From contig NZ_LMOH01000027.1 in assembly GCF_001423245.1 (NCBI RefSeq), positions 1 through 64,000 on the forward strand: a stretch of DNA of 64,000 nucleotides. The letters run 5' to 3'. The notes beneath the pieces were generated by a model. The model was not told the DNA's origin, did no database searches, and saw only the letters and a list, made by a program, of their open reading frames with translations. The stretch is from Aureimonas sp. Leaf324 (GTDB lineage Bacteria > Pseudomonadota > Alphaproteobacteria > Rhizobiales > Rhizobiaceae). A program made the position numbers and the translations under genes. This document shows, in pieces, positions 38,795 through 48,168 of this stretch (position 1 is its first letter; each line of letters starts with the position of its first letter).

Positions 38795-38834
38795 AAAAAG
38801 GGCCCCGGCAGCGATGCCGGGGCCCTTTCTTTTT
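38795..38834. terminator. Bidirectional terminator between MHS transporter and leuB
   Basis: A 14-bp stem (AAAGGGCCCCGGCA with its complement) closes a GCGA loop, with an A-run before and TCTTTTT after, so it serves both convergent genes. Confidence 0.88.
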
Positions 38835-38850
38835 CGGATGATCGAAAGGA

Positions 38851-39966
38851 TCAGGCCGCGAGGCGGCGCTTGAACTCGGCGGCGACCGCATCGCCCATCT
38901 CGGCGGTGCCGACCTGCCGGCAGCCGGGCGCCATGATGTCGCCGGTGCGCGTGCCCGATTCCAGAACCGCCGCGATCGAAGCTTCCAGCGCGTCGGCCTC
39001 GCGCGTCAGCGCAAAGGAGTAGCGCAGCATCATCGCGAAGGAGGCGATCATCGCGATCGGGTTGGCGATGCCCTGTCCGGCGATGTCCGGCGCCGAGCCG
39101 TGCACCGGCTCGTAGAGCGCGCGGCGTTTGCCCGTGGCGGCGTCGGGCGCACCCAGCGAGGCCGAGGGCAGCATGCCGAGCGAGCCGGTGAGCATCGCCG
39201 CGATGTCGGAGAGCATATCGCCGAAGAGATTGTCGGTGACGATGACGTCGAACTGCTTGGGCGCACGCACGAGCTGCATGCCGCCGGCATCCGCCAGCAT
39301 GTGTTCGAGGCGCACGTCCGGATACTCGTCGCGCCCGATGCGGCTCACCACCCCGTTCCACAGGACGCCCGTCTTCATGACGTTGCGCTTCTCCATGGAG
39401 GTGACCTTGCCATGCCGCGTGCGGGCGGCCTCGAACGCGGCTCTGGCGATGCGCTCGATCTCGTAGGTCTCGTAGACCTGCGTATCGATGCCGCGCTTCT
39501 GGCCCTCCCCGAGGTCGATGATCTCCTTCGGGCTTCCGAAATAGACGCCGCCGGTGAGCTCGCGCAGGATCAGGATGTCGAGCCCGTCGACGAGCTCGCG
39601 CTTCAGGGACGAGGCTTCGGCGAGCGCGGGATAGCAGATGGCGGGCCGCAGGTTGGCAAACAGCGCCATGTCCTTGCGAAGCCGCAGGAGGCCCGCCTCG
39701 GGGCGGATCTCGTAAGGAACGCCGTCCCATTTCGGGCCGCCGACGGCGCCGAAGAGCACGGCGTCCGCCGCGAGCGCACGGTCCATGTCGGCATCCGTGA
39801 TCGGCACGCCGTGCGCGTCGATCGCCGCGCCCCCGACGAGCGCCTCCTCCGTCTCGAAGCGGTCGCCGCCGGCCCCGTTCAGGACGGCGACGATCTTGCC
39901 GACCTCGGCCATGGCTTCGGGTCCGATGCCGTCGCCGGGCAGGAGGAGGAGCTTGTGCGTCGTCAT
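38851..39966 (-). CDS. leuB: 3-isopropylmalate dehydrogenase
   Basis: 371 residues. NAD-dependent oxidative decarboxylation of 3-isopropylmalate, the third step specific to leucine synthesis. Motifs: [12 protein letters not shown] at residue 8, the [12 protein letters not shown] stretch near 135, NVMKTGVLW near 190, and the Mg/substrate site [28 protein letters not shown] near 240. ATG at 39966 has AAAGGA upstream. It follows leuD after 43 bp; leuC is not between them. Confidence 0.96.
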   Translation of the reverse strand: MTTHKLLLLPGDGIGPEAMAEVGKIVAVLNGAGGDRFETEEALVGGAAIDAHGVPITDADMDRALAADAVLFGAVGGPKWDGVPYEIRPEAGLLRLRKDMALFANLRPAICYPALAEASSLKRELVDGLDILILRELTGGVYFGSPKEIIDLGEGQKRGIDTQVYETYEIERIARAAFEAARTRHGKVTSMEKRNVMKTGVLWNGVVSRIGRDEYPDVRLEHMLADAGGMQLVRAPKQFDVIVTDNLFGDMLSDIAAMLTGSLGMLPSASLGAPDAATGKRRALYEPVHGSAPDIAGQGIANPIAMIASFAMMLRYSFALTREADALEASIAAVLESGTRTGDIMAPGCRQVGTAEMGDAVAAEFKRRLAA

Positions 39967-40009
39967 GAAGGGTCCTTTCGATCGGGCAGGGAGCGGGCTC
40001 GAAGGTGCG

Positions 40010-40615
40010 TCAGGCCCAGGGGCGCGTTTCGGCGAGCTTCGTCTCGAACGAGGTGATGCCGCCCTCCTGCTCCAGCGTCAGGCCGATGTCGTCGAGCCCG
40101 TTGAGGAGGCAGTGCTTGCGGAACGGATCGATGTCGAAGCGGACGACCCCGCCGTCCGGGCGGCGGATTTCCTGGGCTTCGAGGTCCACCGTTAGCTTCG
40201 CGTTCGCGCCCTTGCCGGCGTCGCCCATCAGGGCGTCGAGCTCGTCTTGGGAGACGCGGATCGGCAGGATGCCGTTCTTGAAGCAGTTGTTGTAGAAGAT
40301 GTCGGCGAACGACGTGGAGATCACGCAGCGGATGCCAAAGTCGAGGAGCGCCCACGGGGCGTGCTCGCGGCTCGACCCGCAGCCGAAATTGTCGCCGGCC
40401 ACCAGAATCTCGGCCTGGCGGTAGGCCGGCTTGTTGAGAACGAAGGTCTCGTCCTCCGAGCCGTCCTCCTTGTAGCGGATGTTGGCGAAGAGGCCGACGC
40501 CGAGCCCGGTGCGCTTGATCGTCTTCAGATAGTCCTTTGGGATGATCATGTCGGTGTCGACATTGAGGATCGGAAGCGGCGCGGCGACGCCCGTCAGATG
40601 GTCGAACTTCTGCAT
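40010..40615 (-). CDS. leuD: 3-isopropylmalate dehydratase, small subunit
   Basis: 201 residues, the swivelling domain of isopropylmalate isomerase. It has the start [30 protein letters not shown] and the substrate-loop motif [17 protein letters not shown] near residue 75, followed by [16 protein letters not shown]. It needs the LeuC iron-sulfur subunit, which is not in this window. AAGGACG precedes the start. Probably co-transcribed with leuB. Confidence 0.96.
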   Translation of the reverse strand: MQKFDHLTGVAAPLPILNVDTDMIIPKDYLKTIKRTGLGVGLFANIRYKEDGSEDETFVLNKPAYRQAEILVAGDNFGCGSSREHAPWALLDFGIRCVISTSFADIFYNNCFKNGILPIRVSQDELDALMGDAGKGANAKLTVDLEAQEIRRPDGGVVRFDIDPFRKHCLLNGLDDIGLTLEQEGGITSFETKLAETRPWA

Positions 40616-40735
40616 GGGAAACGCGTCCTTTCCTCGTCAGGCTGGCGGTCGGGCCTCGATACACCCTTCGACGCCGAGGCAAAAGCCTCGTCGCGCCCGC
40701 TTGAACGCGCGCGTGCGATCGGGCAGGGAGGGTCG

Positions 40736-41638
40736 ATGACCCGCGCCCCCGCCGCGCTCCTGCGCTCCGCCCTCTTCGTGCCGGCCGCCCATGCGCGCGC
40801 GCTCGAGAAGTCGGCCTCGCTCGCCGTCGACGCGCTGATCTTCGACCTTGAGGATTCGGCCGCCGAGGGCGAGAAGGGCGAGGCGCGCGAGCGTCTGCGG
40901 GGCCATCTGGCGAGCCGAGGCCGTCAGACCGCCGGCGGTCCCCTCCGCGTCGTCCGGATCAACCCGCTCGACACGCCGGCCGGCACGGAGGACCTCCTGA
41001 TGGCCTGCGCGGTGCGGGCGGACGCGATCCTCCTGCCCAAGGTCGAAGGCCCCGAGGCGCTGGAACAGGCGGACATCGCGCTCCAGCATTGCGACGCGCC
41101 GCCGACGCTCGCCCTTTGGGCGATGGTCGAGACACCGATGGGTGTTCTGAAGGCCGGCGCGATCGCGGGCGCCGCGCTGTCGCGTCCGCTCGGCGCGCTG
41201 GTGGTCGGGCCGAACGACCTCGTCTCGGCGGCCGGGCTTCTCCTTTCGCCGGGGCGGCCCGAGCTGATGCCCTGGATCGGTCCGATCCTCGTCGCCGGCC
41301 ATGCGCACAGGGTGCCGGTCCTCGACGGGGTCTACAACGATTTCGCCGACCTCGACGGCTTTTCGGCCGAATGCTCGGCCGGCCGACGCCTCGGCTTCTG
41401 CGGCAAGACGCTGATCCACCCGTCGCAGATCGGCCCGGCGGACGCGGCCTTCGGGCCGACGCCGGACGAGATCGCGGCGGCCGAGGCGATCGTCGCGGCC
41501 TTCGCCGAGCCGGCCCATCGCGGGCGCGGCGTCATCCGCCTCGATGGCCGGATGGTGGAGCGTCTTCATCTCCTGCAGGCGGAGGCGCTGCTCGCCCGCG
41601 TCGCCGCCATCCGAACCCGAAAAGGCCCGACCCGATGA
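40736..41638 (+). CDS. CoA ester lyase (CitE/HpcH-HpaI aldolase family)
   Basis: 300 residues. A TIM-barrel lyase/thioesterase of the citrate-lyase-beta/malyl-CoA-lyase group. It shows the opening LRSALFVPAAHARALEKSASLAVDALIFDLEDSA, the Mg-binding Glu/Asp pair (AMVETPMGV near 125, VVGPNDL near 158) and GFCGKTLIHPSQI near 222. The acyl-CoA acted on (malyl-, citramalyl-, methylmalyl-CoA) cannot be told from sequence. GGGAGG precedes ATG 40736. Overlaps the next gene by four bases. Confidence 0.87.
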   Translation: MTRAPAALLRSALFVPAAHARALEKSASLAVDALIFDLEDSAAEGEKGEARERLRGHLASRGRQTAGGPLRVVRINPLDTPAGTEDLLMACAVRADAILLPKVEGPEALEQADIALQHCDAPPTLALWAMVETPMGVLKAGAIAGAALSRPLGALVVGPNDLVSAAGLLLSPGRPELMPWIGPILVAGHAHRVPVLDGVYNDFADLDGFSAECSAGRRLGFCGKTLIHPSQIGPADAAFGPTPDEIAAAEAIVAAFAEPAHRGRGVIRLDGRMVERLHLLQAEALLARVAAIRTRKGPTR

Positions 41639-41841
41639 AACTCTACCGTCTCCTGACCGGTCCCGACGATTCGGCCTTCTGCCACCGCGTCAGCCTCGCC
41701 CTGTCCAAGGGCTGGGAACTGGCGGGCAGCCCGGCCTATGCCTTCGACGCCAAGGAGGGCGTGATGAAATGCGCGCAGCCGATAACCAAGGTCGTCGAGG
41801 GCAAGGACTACGATCCGTCGATGAAGCTCGGCGAGCAGTAA
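41635..41841 (+). CDS. DUF1737 small protein
   Basis: 68 residues. The sequence MKLYRLLTGPDDSAFCHRV, then KGWELAGSPAYAFD, matches the small DUF1737 family of unknown function. It starts inside the stop of the CoA-lyase gene (ATGA overlap), so the two are translated together. Soluble, no cysteine pair or membrane segment of note. Confidence 0.8.
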   Translation: MKLYRLLTGPDDSAFCHRVSLALSKGWELAGSPAYAFDAKEGVMKCAQPITKVVEGKDYDPSMKLGEQ

Positions 41842-41856
41842 ATCTTGGGAGCGGGC

Positions 41857-42558
41857 GTGGCCGCGCTGCGGAGCGCCTTCGCCGCGCTGACCGCCTTCGT
41901 CACCGTGGTCCTTGGGCTGATGGTGCTGGGGCTCGTCGTGCCCCGGCCGGCCGCGGTGTCGTTCCCTCCGCCCGGCGGGTCCGCGGGGCGTCATGCGATC
42001 TATCTCGCGGCCAACCCGATCCACACCGACATCCTCCTGCCGGCGACGCCGGAGGTGTTGGAGCGCTTCGCCTTCCTCGCGCGCGACGGGCTCGACCTCG
42101 GCCATCCCGCGCTCGGCACCATCGCCGTCGGATGGGGCGGCCGCGCCTTCTACACGCAGACGCCGACCTGGGGCGACCTGACCGCCAATGCCGTCTGGCG
42201 CTCGGCAACGATCGACCGATCCGTCCTGCACGTCGCGCTCGGCGGCCGTGTCGAGGGCGACCGGCCCGGTCTTGTCCGTCTCGACCTCGGGGACGCCGCC
42301 TTCGCCGCGCTCCTCGAGGCCGTCGCCGACAGCTTCGAACCCGGCCCGGACGGCACGCCGCAGCCGATCCCAGATGCCGCCTACGGCGCGTTCGACCATT
42401 TCTACGAGGCGCGGGGGCCGTTCAACCTTCTTCTCGGCTGCAACACCTGGACCGCCGCCGCCTTGCGCGCCGCCGGCGTGCGCACAGGCCTCTGGACGCC
42501 CCTTCCGCCGCTTCTCCTGTGGAGCTTGACGCTGCACGAGCCGACCGCCGCGCCCTGA
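41857..42558 (+). CDS. DUF2459 (TIGR02117) family protein
   Basis: 233 residues. An N-terminal membrane helix (about 8-30, AFVTVVLGLMVLGLVV) leads to a periplasmic domain with HTDILLPA near residue 54, VGWGGRAFYTQTPTWGDL near 92 and CNTWTAAALRAAG near 203, all typical for the family, of unknown function; some members were linked to polyhydroxyalkanoate or urease clusters. Start GTG 41857 has GGGAG 6 bp before it; TTG 41845 is an alternative. It begins 15 bp after the DUF1737 stop. Confidence 0.83.
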   Translation: MAALRSAFAALTAFVTVVLGLMVLGLVVPRPAAVSFPPPGGSAGRHAIYLAANPIHTDILLPATPEVLERFAFLARDGLDLGHPALGTIAVGWGGRAFYTQTPTWGDLTANAVWRSATIDRSVLHVALGGRVEGDRPGLVRLDLGDAAFAALLEAVADSFEPGPDGTPQPIPDAAYGAFDHFYEARGPFNLLLGCNTWTAAALRAAGVRTGLWTPLPPLLLWSLTLHEPTAAP

Positions 42559-42635
42559 CGCGTGCAGCCTCGACAAACCGCCAATAGACCATTCGCCTGT
42601 CTGCGATCGTAACTCGGACTGTGATGGAAGATAAA

Positions 42636-42710
42636 TGGAGCGGGCGATGGGATTCGAACCCACGACCCCAACCTTGGCAAGGTTGTGCTCTACCCCTGAG
42701 CTACGCCCGC
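42636..42710 (-). tRNA. tRNA-Gly (anticodon GCC)
   Basis: A full cloverleaf of 75 nt including an encoded CCA: acceptor GCGGGCG/CGCCCGC, D-arm GCTC...GAGC, anticodon arm CAACC-TTGCCAA-GGTTG, T-arm GTGGG-TTCGAAT-CCCAT, discriminator T. The anticodon is GCC, reading GGC/GGU glycine codons. It stands alone between two protein genes. Confidence 0.97.
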
Positions 42711-43060
42711 CCGCTCCTCGCTTCCGCCGTTGGACTGTCGCCTCGGCGTCTGCGGTGAGCGGCTTATGGCCCAACCGGCGGAGGATTGCAACAGGGAAAA
42801 TGACGAGGATGCGACGGCCTGCGAGACGGCCCGGCCGGGCGCCTGCCGCGTGGGGCCGAAAGCCCCGCCGGACCCGCGATGCGCGTTGCCGCGCGCGCCT
42901 TGATGGGGCGGCGCTTGCGCACGATATTGCGACCTGTCATCCCGAACGGGACCGGACGGCCTCAGGGATCGTCCGGGAACGACGTTTTCAAAGTGGGTCC
43001 CAGCCGGCGGCGCGCGAACGCCCGGCCGGTGGCGGACCGCAAGCCACGCGGACGGTCTCG
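42711..43060. other. Intergenic region before the CnoX-like gene
   Basis: 350 bp holding the tRNA upstream region and the promoter region of the thioredoxin-like gene. Frames here look like high-GC shadows. A short AT-richer patch at 42991-43000 (GTTTTCAAAG) could belong to the promoter. Nothing else is recognised. Confidence 0.4.
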
Positions 43061-44035
43061 ATGAGCAACAACCCCTACGCCTCGCAGCTCGGCGGATATG
43101 GCGCCCAGACCACCGCCGCAGGCCTTGGCGACAGCGGGCGGAACGCGGCGCCGGTCGGCGAGCTCGTGAAGGACACGACCACCGCCGCGTTCTCGGCCGA
43201 CGTGGTGCGCGAATCGCGCAACCAGCCGGTCCTCGTCGACTTCTGGGCGCCCTGGTGCGGGCCGTGCAAGCAGCTGACGCCGGTTCTGGAGCGCGCGGTG
43301 CAGGCGGCGGGCGGCCGCGTCAAGCTCGTGAAGATGAACATCGACGAGCACCCCTCGATCGCCGGGCAGCTCGGCGTCCAGTCGATCCCCGCGGTCTTCG
43401 CCTTCGTCGACGGCCAGCCGGTGGACGGCTTCATGGGCGCGCTGCCCGAGAGCGAGGTGAAGGCCTTCATCGACCGCCTGACGGCCGGCCGGGCGGCGCC
43501 GGGCAGCGATCCGCTCGCAGAGGCGCTGGAGCAGGCGGCCGGGTTCCTCGCCGCCGGCAATGCGGCGCAGGCCTCGCAGCTCTTCGGCGCCGTGCTCCAG
43601 CACGACCCGGAGAACGCCAAGGCCGCCGCCGGGCTTGCCGAATGCTATCTCGCGGCCGGCGACACGGCGCGCGCGCAGTCGCTCGCCGACGCGATGCCGC
43701 CGTCGGTTCTCGACGATCCGGCCTTCGCGACCGTGCGTGCGCGGCTGAAGCTTCAGGAGGAAATCGCGGGGCTCGGCGACGCGGCGGCGCTCGAAAGCCG
43801 TCTGGCCGCGAACCCGGACGACCATCAGGCGCGCTACGACCTCGCCCTCATCGCGCAGGCCAAGGGCGACCGGGCGGGCGCGGCCGACCAGCTTCTCGAG
43901 ATCGTGAAGCGGGACCGGACGTTCGAGGACGACGGGGCGCGCCGCAAGCTCCTCGAATTCTTCGAGGCCTGGGGGCCGACGGACCCGGCGACCAAGGACG
44001 GTCGGCGCAAGCTGTCCTCGCTCCTGTTCCGCTGA
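43061..44035 (+). CDS. cnoX: CnoX-like thioredoxin-TPR co-chaperone
   Basis: 324 residues. The N-terminal thioredoxin domain (about 35-140) has an intact WCGPC site (Cys66/Cys69); the C-terminal half is a TPR-like repeat region (LEQAAGFLAAGNAAQASQLFGAVL, then AGLAECYLAAGDTARAQSL). This is the CnoX/YbbN architecture, a chaperedoxin that protects proteins from hypochlorous oxidation and hands them to GroEL or DnaK. E. coli CnoX lacks a redox-active CxxC; here it is kept, so reductase activity is likely. It heads a run with the Lon-N and Trm112-like genes. Confidence 0.88.
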   Translation: MSNNPYASQLGGYGAQTTAAGLGDSGRNAAPVGELVKDTTTAAFSADVVRESRNQPVLVDFWAPWCGPCKQLTPVLERAVQAAGGRVKLVKMNIDEHPSIAGQLGVQSIPAVFAFVDGQPVDGFMGALPESEVKAFIDRLTAGRAAPGSDPLAEALEQAAGFLAAGNAAQASQLFGAVLQHDPENAKAAAGLAECYLAAGDTARAQSLADAMPPSVLDDPAFATVRARLKLQEEIAGLGDAAALESRLAANPDDHQARYDLALIAQAKGDRAGAADQLLEIVKRDRTFEDDGARRKLLEFFEAWGPTDPATKDGRRKLSSLLFR

Positions 44036-44095
44036 CCAACCGCCGCACTTGGCGCAGCCCGGCGCTGCGCCACTTGGGCGAGGACGCGAAGAAGG

Positions 44096-44785
44096 ATGCC
44101 AGCCGTGGTTCAGGTCGGAAACGTCAATTATCGCACCGAGCAGGATCTGCCCGAGATCGTGCCCGTGTTTCCGCTGACGGGCGCCCTGCTTCTGCCGGGC
44201 GGGCAGATGCCGCTCAACATCTTCGAGCCGCGCTACCTCGCCATGCTCGACCATGCGATCGCGGGCGACCGGGTGATCGGGATGATCCAGCCGCGCCTCG
44301 ACGGGGCGTTGCGCTCCGACGGCGAGCCGGAGCTGTGCGCCGTCGGCTGTCTCGGCCGCCTCACCTCGTTCTCCGAAAGCGGCGACGGTCGCTACGTCAT
44401 CAGCCTGCAGGGCATCGCGCGGTTCCGCGTTCTGGAGGAGATGGCCGGCCGCGAGCCGTTCCGCCTCTGCCGCATCGCGCCGTTCTCGGCCGATCTCGAT
44501 CCTGGCGAGGGCGCCGACGAGGTGGATCGCGAGGGTCTCCTGAAGGCCTTCCGGATGTATCTCGAGGCGAACCAGCTGCAGGCCGACTGGGACTCGGTGT
44601 CGAAAGCCTCCAACGAGACGCTGGTCAACGCGCTCTCGATGATGTCGCCCTATGGCGCGGCCGAGAAGCAGGCGCTGCTCGAGGCGCCCGACCTCAAGAC
44701 GCGCGCCGAGACGCTGGTGGCGATCACCGAAATCTCGTTGGCACGCGAGAATTCGGGCGACGGCGGCGGGCAGATCCTGCAATAG
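44096..44785 (+). CDS. Lon N-terminal (substrate-binding) domain protein
   Basis: 229 residues with only the LonN/PUA-like domain: [33 protein letters not shown] near residue 23, IGMIQP near 62 and [15 protein letters not shown] near 98. It has neither the ATPase nor the protease of Lon. Standalone LonN proteins are common and of unsettled function, possibly adaptors in protein quality control. Its position after cnoX fits that idea. The start is 60 bp after the cnoX stop. Confidence 0.88.
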   Translation: MPAVVQVGNVNYRTEQDLPEIVPVFPLTGALLLPGGQMPLNIFEPRYLAMLDHAIAGDRVIGMIQPRLDGALRSDGEPELCAVGCLGRLTSFSESGDGRYVISLQGIARFRVLEEMAGREPFRLCRIAPFSADLDPGEGADEVDREGLLKAFRMYLEANQLQADWDSVSKASNETLVNALSMMSPYGAAEKQALLEAPDLKTRAETLVAITEISLARENSGDGGGQILQ

Positions 44786-44819
44786 CCGACGGCTGCACTT
44801 ATACGGGAAAGGACGCCGC

Positions 44820-45011
44820 ATGCCGGACGAGGCCGAACGCAACCGGCCGGACCCGAAGCTTCTGGAGCTTCTGGTCTGCCCGCTCACCAAGGCGCAGCTG
44901 AGCTACGACGCGGAGCGGGGCGAACTCGTCTCGCGCGCGGCGCGCCTCGCCTATCCCATCCGCAACGGCATCCCGATCATGCTGCCGTCGGAGGCGCGGC
45001 CGCTGGACTGA
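44820..45011 (+). CDS. Trm112 family protein
   Basis: 63 residues. The YcaR/Trm112 fold is clear from [17 protein letters not shown] and [17 protein letters not shown]. In eukaryotes Trm112 activates methyltransferases; the role of the bacterial form is less clear. Only one cysteine remains in the usual zinc-knuckle region, common in bacterial members. The start ATG is at 44820, 34 bp after the LonN gene. Confidence 0.88.
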   Translation: MPDEAERNRPDPKLLELLVCPLTKAQLSYDAERGELVSRAARLAYPIRNGIPIMLPSEARPLD

Positions 45012-45049
45012 GGCGGCCTGCCCTCCGACGCGGTGAGGCTCCGACCGAG

Positions 45050-45331
45050 TTATCGCTTCCTGTTGAGGTATCTTCGAAATTCCTCACGTGACTTGGCTTG
45101 TCCATCGCGGAATTTCCTGAGCGCGATGACCGTCAGGATCGTTCCCGGCAGGGCGGTTAGGAAAAAACCCAGAAGACCGGAACGTTGTTGGGCTTCGAAA
45201 AAGTTCGATTGGATGATGACGGCCGACGCGATACCCGCGGCGGCGGGAAGCATGACCCATCGCAAATAGAAGCGCGCGACCCGAACCTGGGGACCGTTGC
45301 GAAAATCGTCCATCGTCGCCTGTCGGTTCAT
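45050..45331 (-). CDS. Small two-helix membrane protein of low GC, unknown
   Basis: 93 residues from the ATG at 45331 (106 from 45370, 87 from 45313; no start has a strong ribosome site). Two membrane helices are predicted: WVMLPAAAGIASAVIIQ and SGLLGFFLTALPGTILTVIAL, followed by a basic tail (SREEFRRYLNRKR). GC is clearly lower than in every neighbour, which hints at recent acquisition or relaxed selection. No family recognised. Confidence 0.5.
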   Translation of the reverse strand: MNRQATMDDFRNGPQVRVARFYLRWVMLPAAAGIASAVIIQSNFFEAQQRSGLLGFFLTALPGTILTVIALRKFRDGQAKSREEFRRYLNRKR

Positions 45332-45384
45332 CTGGAGGCGAGCTGACCTGACGTTCCGCGGTCGTGCCATCGGCAGTTTTTGTA

Positions 45385-45418
45385 GAAAAGGGCGGGATCT
45401 CGTGATCCCGCCCTTTTC
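45385..45418. terminator. Terminator after cysN
   Basis: GAAAAGGGCGGGATC and its exact complement form a 15-bp stem around a TCGT loop, 4 bp past the cysN stop. The A- and T-runs inside the stem make it active in both directions. Confidence 0.85.
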
Positions 45419-45422
45419 TCGT

Positions 45423-47195
45423 TCAGATGCCCGCGCCGTCGCGCACGTCGGTCGGGTCGACCGGCAGCGCCTCCGTCTCGGCCGGCACCATGAGGCGCCG
45501 GAGATACGGGCGCAGCACGAAGTCGAGGACGCCGAGGATCAGGGCCTGCCAGACGGCGAGGCCGAGAAGGAGGGCGATGACCGCCATCATCACCGCCGCC
45601 GCGCCGCGGAACAGCGTCACGCCGCGTGCGCGCCGGGCGTCGCTGGCGAGCGAGGGGCCGAGCCATTCCGCCTTGGCGCGGTCGAGGGCGGAGCGCGGCG
45701 CGGCCGGCTGGCCCTTGGCCGCGGGAGCGGCGGCCGGCATGCCGAGAAGCGTCGTCTGCGCCTCGGGCAGCGCGGTCACGATGCCGAGCGCCACCGTCTC
45801 GTTGGTCAGCTGGTCGATGAGGATGAAGGCGCCGAGCTCGCGGCTCTCCCCATAGGTCGTCGCCACCAGCGGCTTGTCGAAGGCGAGGGTGACGCGGCCG
45901 ATCTCGTTCATCAGGAGCGCGTTGGCGGCGCGCGGCTGGTAGGAATGGATGTCGATCGCCTCGCGCAGCGCACGCACGGTGGCAGGTGCCTGCGCCGAGG
46001 CGAGCTTGGCGATGACGCGCGCACCGGCGATCAGCGGCCGGTCCACCATCCAGAGGATTTCGGCCTCGAGCCGCGTCTGCGGCGCGATCGCATCGCCCTC
46101 GCGCACGATCACGTCGCCACGCGAGGCGTCGATCTCGTCGGTCAGGGTCAGCGTGATCGCCTCGCCGTCCTCGGCCTCCTCGACCTCGCCGTTCGGCCCG
46201 AAGATGCCTCGCACATGGCTGCGCTGGCGGCTCGGCAGCGAAAGGACGGCGTCGCCCTTGCGCACGCGGCCGCCCGCGACCGTGCCGCAGAAGCCGCGGA
46301 AATCGAGGTTGGGACGGTTCACCCACTGCACCGGCAGGCGGAACAGCGGCGAGCCGGCTTGGAGCGTCTCGGGCTCGGCGCGCTCCAGGGCTTCCAGCAG
46401 CGTCGGCCCCTCGTACCAGGGGGCGCGCTCAGAGCGCGAGGCGAGGTTGTCGCCGTTCTTGGCCGAGAGCGGGATGTAGGTGACGCTGGTGAAGCCCAGA
46501 CTCGGGCGGATCGCCTCGTAGCCTTTCACGATCTCCCGGAAGGTCGCCTCGTCGAAGTCGACGAGGTCCATCTTGTTGATCGCGACGATCACCGACTTGA
46601 TGCCGACCATCGAGGTGATGAACGAGTGGCGCCGCGTCTGGGGCAGGATGCCCTTGCGCGCGTCGACGAGGATCACCGCAAGCTCGGCTTGGCTCGCGCC
46701 GGTCGCCATGTTGCGGGTGTACTGCTCGTGCCCCGGCGTGTCGGCGATGATGAAGGCGCGCTTGCCGGTCGAGAAGTAGCGGTAGGCGACGTCGATCGTG
46801 ATGCCCTGCTCGCGCTCGGCCGACAGGCCGTCGACGAGAAGCGCGAAGTCGAGATCCTCGCCGGTGGTGCCGAACTTCTTGGAGTCGCGCTTCAGGGTGT
46901 CGAGCTGGTCGTCGAAGACCGAGTTCGTATCAAAGAGGAGGCGGCCGATCAGGGTCGACTTGCCGTCGTCGACCGAGCCGCAGGTGATGAAGCGCAGGAG
47001 CGATTCGGCGGGCGAGGCGAGAAGCGGCATGTCGGCTTGCGGGTCGACGATCTCGCCCGAGGCCGCGTCGGCCACCGCGCCGTCGGGCGCGGGGCCCGCG
47101 AAGGTCTCGTCCTCGGCCAGCACGCGCCCGTTGGCGGTGGCCGCCAGGATCTCGTCGCCGGCGGCGGCGTCTTGGGTCTTCAGCGCACCGCTCAT
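45423..47195 (-). CDS. cysN: Sulfate adenylyltransferase subunit 1 with hydrophobic C-terminal tail
   Basis: 590 residues. The GTPase subunit that drives sulfate activation to APS by CysD. G1 CGSVDDGKST is near residue 72, the AEREQGITIDVAYRYFST switch region near 125, DTPGHEQYTRNMATGA near 152 and NKMDLVD near 207. Rhizobial relatives often carry a fused APS kinase after the barrel domains; here residues about 508-590 are instead a basic segment and a 25-30-residue hydrophobic stretch (AAVMMAVIALLLGLAVWQAL) ending in RPYLRRLM, a likely membrane anchor. An N-terminal extension of about 40 residues is Ala/Asp rich. The TGATG junction with cysD couples translation. Confidence 0.93.
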   Translation of the reverse strand: MSGALKTQDAAAGDEILAATANGRVLAEDETFAGPAPDGAVADAASGEIVDPQADMPLLASPAESLLRFITCGSVDDGKSTLIGRLLFDTNSVFDDQLDTLKRDSKKFGTTGEDLDFALLVDGLSAEREQGITIDVAYRYFSTGKRAFIIADTPGHEQYTRNMATGASQAELAVILVDARKGILPQTRRHSFITSMVGIKSVIVAINKMDLVDFDEATFREIVKGYEAIRPSLGFTSVTYIPLSAKNGDNLASRSERAPWYEGPTLLEALERAEPETLQAGSPLFRLPVQWVNRPNLDFRGFCGTVAGGRVRKGDAVLSLPSRQRSHVRGIFGPNGEVEEAEDGEAITLTLTDEIDASRGDVIVREGDAIAPQTRLEAEILWMVDRPLIAGARVIAKLASAQAPATVRALREAIDIHSYQPRAANALLMNEIGRVTLAFDKPLVATTYGESRELGAFILIDQLTNETVALGIVTALPEAQTTLLGMPAAAPAAKGQPAAPRSALDRAKAEWLGPSLASDARRARGVTLFRGAAAVMMAVIALLLGLAVWQALILGVLDFVLRPYLRRLMVPAETEALPVDPTDVRDGAGI

Positions 47196-48097
47196 CAGAA
47201 GTAGCCTTCCTGCTTCTTTTCTTCCATCGAGGCGCCGCCGTCCTTGTCGATCAGCCGGCCCTCGCGCTCCGACGAGCGCGAGCCGCGCATCTCGGAGATG
47301 ATTCCCTGGAGGTCGGAGGCCTCCGAGCGCACGGCCCCCGTCAGCGGGTAGCAGCCGAGCGTGCGGAAGCGGACGGTCATCTCCTCGACGCTCTCGCCGG
47401 GCAGGAGTTTCATGCGCTCGTCGTCGCGCATGATGATCATGCCGTCACGCACCACGACCGGCCGCTTCTTGGCAAAATACAGCGGCACGACGGGGATGTT
47501 TTCGAGCGCGATGTAGTCCCAGACGTCGGCTTCCGTCCAGTTCGACAGGGGGAACACGCGGAAGCTCTCGCCCTGCCGCTTGCGGGTGTTGAAGAGGCGC
47601 CAGGGCTCGGGGCGCTGGTTCTTCGGCTCCCAGCGGTGCTCGGCCGAGCGGAACGAGAAGATGCGCTCCTTGGCGCGTGATTTCTCCTCGTCGCGCCGCG
47701 CGCCGCCGAAGGCCGCGTCGAACTTGTACTTCGCCAGCGCCTGCTTGAGCCCTTCCGTCTTCATCACGTCGGTGTGGACGCGGCTGCCCGAATCGAACGG
47801 ATTGACGCCCGCCTTCACGCCCTCCTCGTTGATGTGGACGATGAGGTCGAGGCCGAGGTCGCGTGCGATCCTGTCGCGGAACTCGATCATCTCGCGGAAC
47901 TTCCAGGTCGTGTCGACGTGGAGGAGCGGGAAGGGCGGCTTGCCGGGCGCGAAGGCCTTCATGGCCAGATGCAGCATCACGGCCGAGTCCTTGCCGATCG
48001 AATAGAGCATCACCGGGTTCTCGGCGGTCGCCGCGACCTCCCGGATGATGAAGATCGATTCCGCTTCCAGGCGCTGCAGATGCGTCATGTGCTTCAT
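47195..48097 (-). CDS. cysD: Sulfate adenylyltransferase subunit 2
   Basis: 300 residues, the catalytic ATP-sulfurylase subunit (ATP + sulfate to APS + pyrophosphate). It has the PP-loop [18 protein letters not shown] near residue 32, [18 protein letters not shown] near 58, [20 protein letters not shown] near 130 and [15 protein letters not shown] near 187. Start 48097 has AGGAAAG upstream; an ATG three codons later is also possible. It forms a heterodimer with CysN. Confidence 0.95.
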   Translation of the reverse strand: MKHMTHLQRLEAESIFIIREVAATAENPVMLYSIGKDSAVMLHLAMKAFAPGKPPFPLLHVDTTWKFREMIEFRDRIARDLGLDLIVHINEEGVKAGVNPFDSGSRVHTDVMKTEGLKQALAKYKFDAAFGGARRDEEKSRAKERIFSFRSAEHRWEPKNQRPEPWRLFNTRKRQGESFRVFPLSNWTEADVWDYIALENIPVVPLYFAKKRPVVVRDGMIIMRDDERMKLLPGESVEEMTVRFRTLGCYPLTGAVRSEASDLQGIISEMRGSRSSEREGRLIDKDGGASMEEKKQEGYF

Positions 48098-48168
48098 GGC
48101 ATGGGCTTTCCTAGGGGCCGAAGCCCGACAATCCATCGACCGGTCTGCCCGATCGATCGCGGCTCAGG

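Noticed and set aside
45423-45674. APS kinase domain fused to CysN
   Set aside because: No P-loop or kinase motif in the tail; the segment is far too short and hydrophobic.
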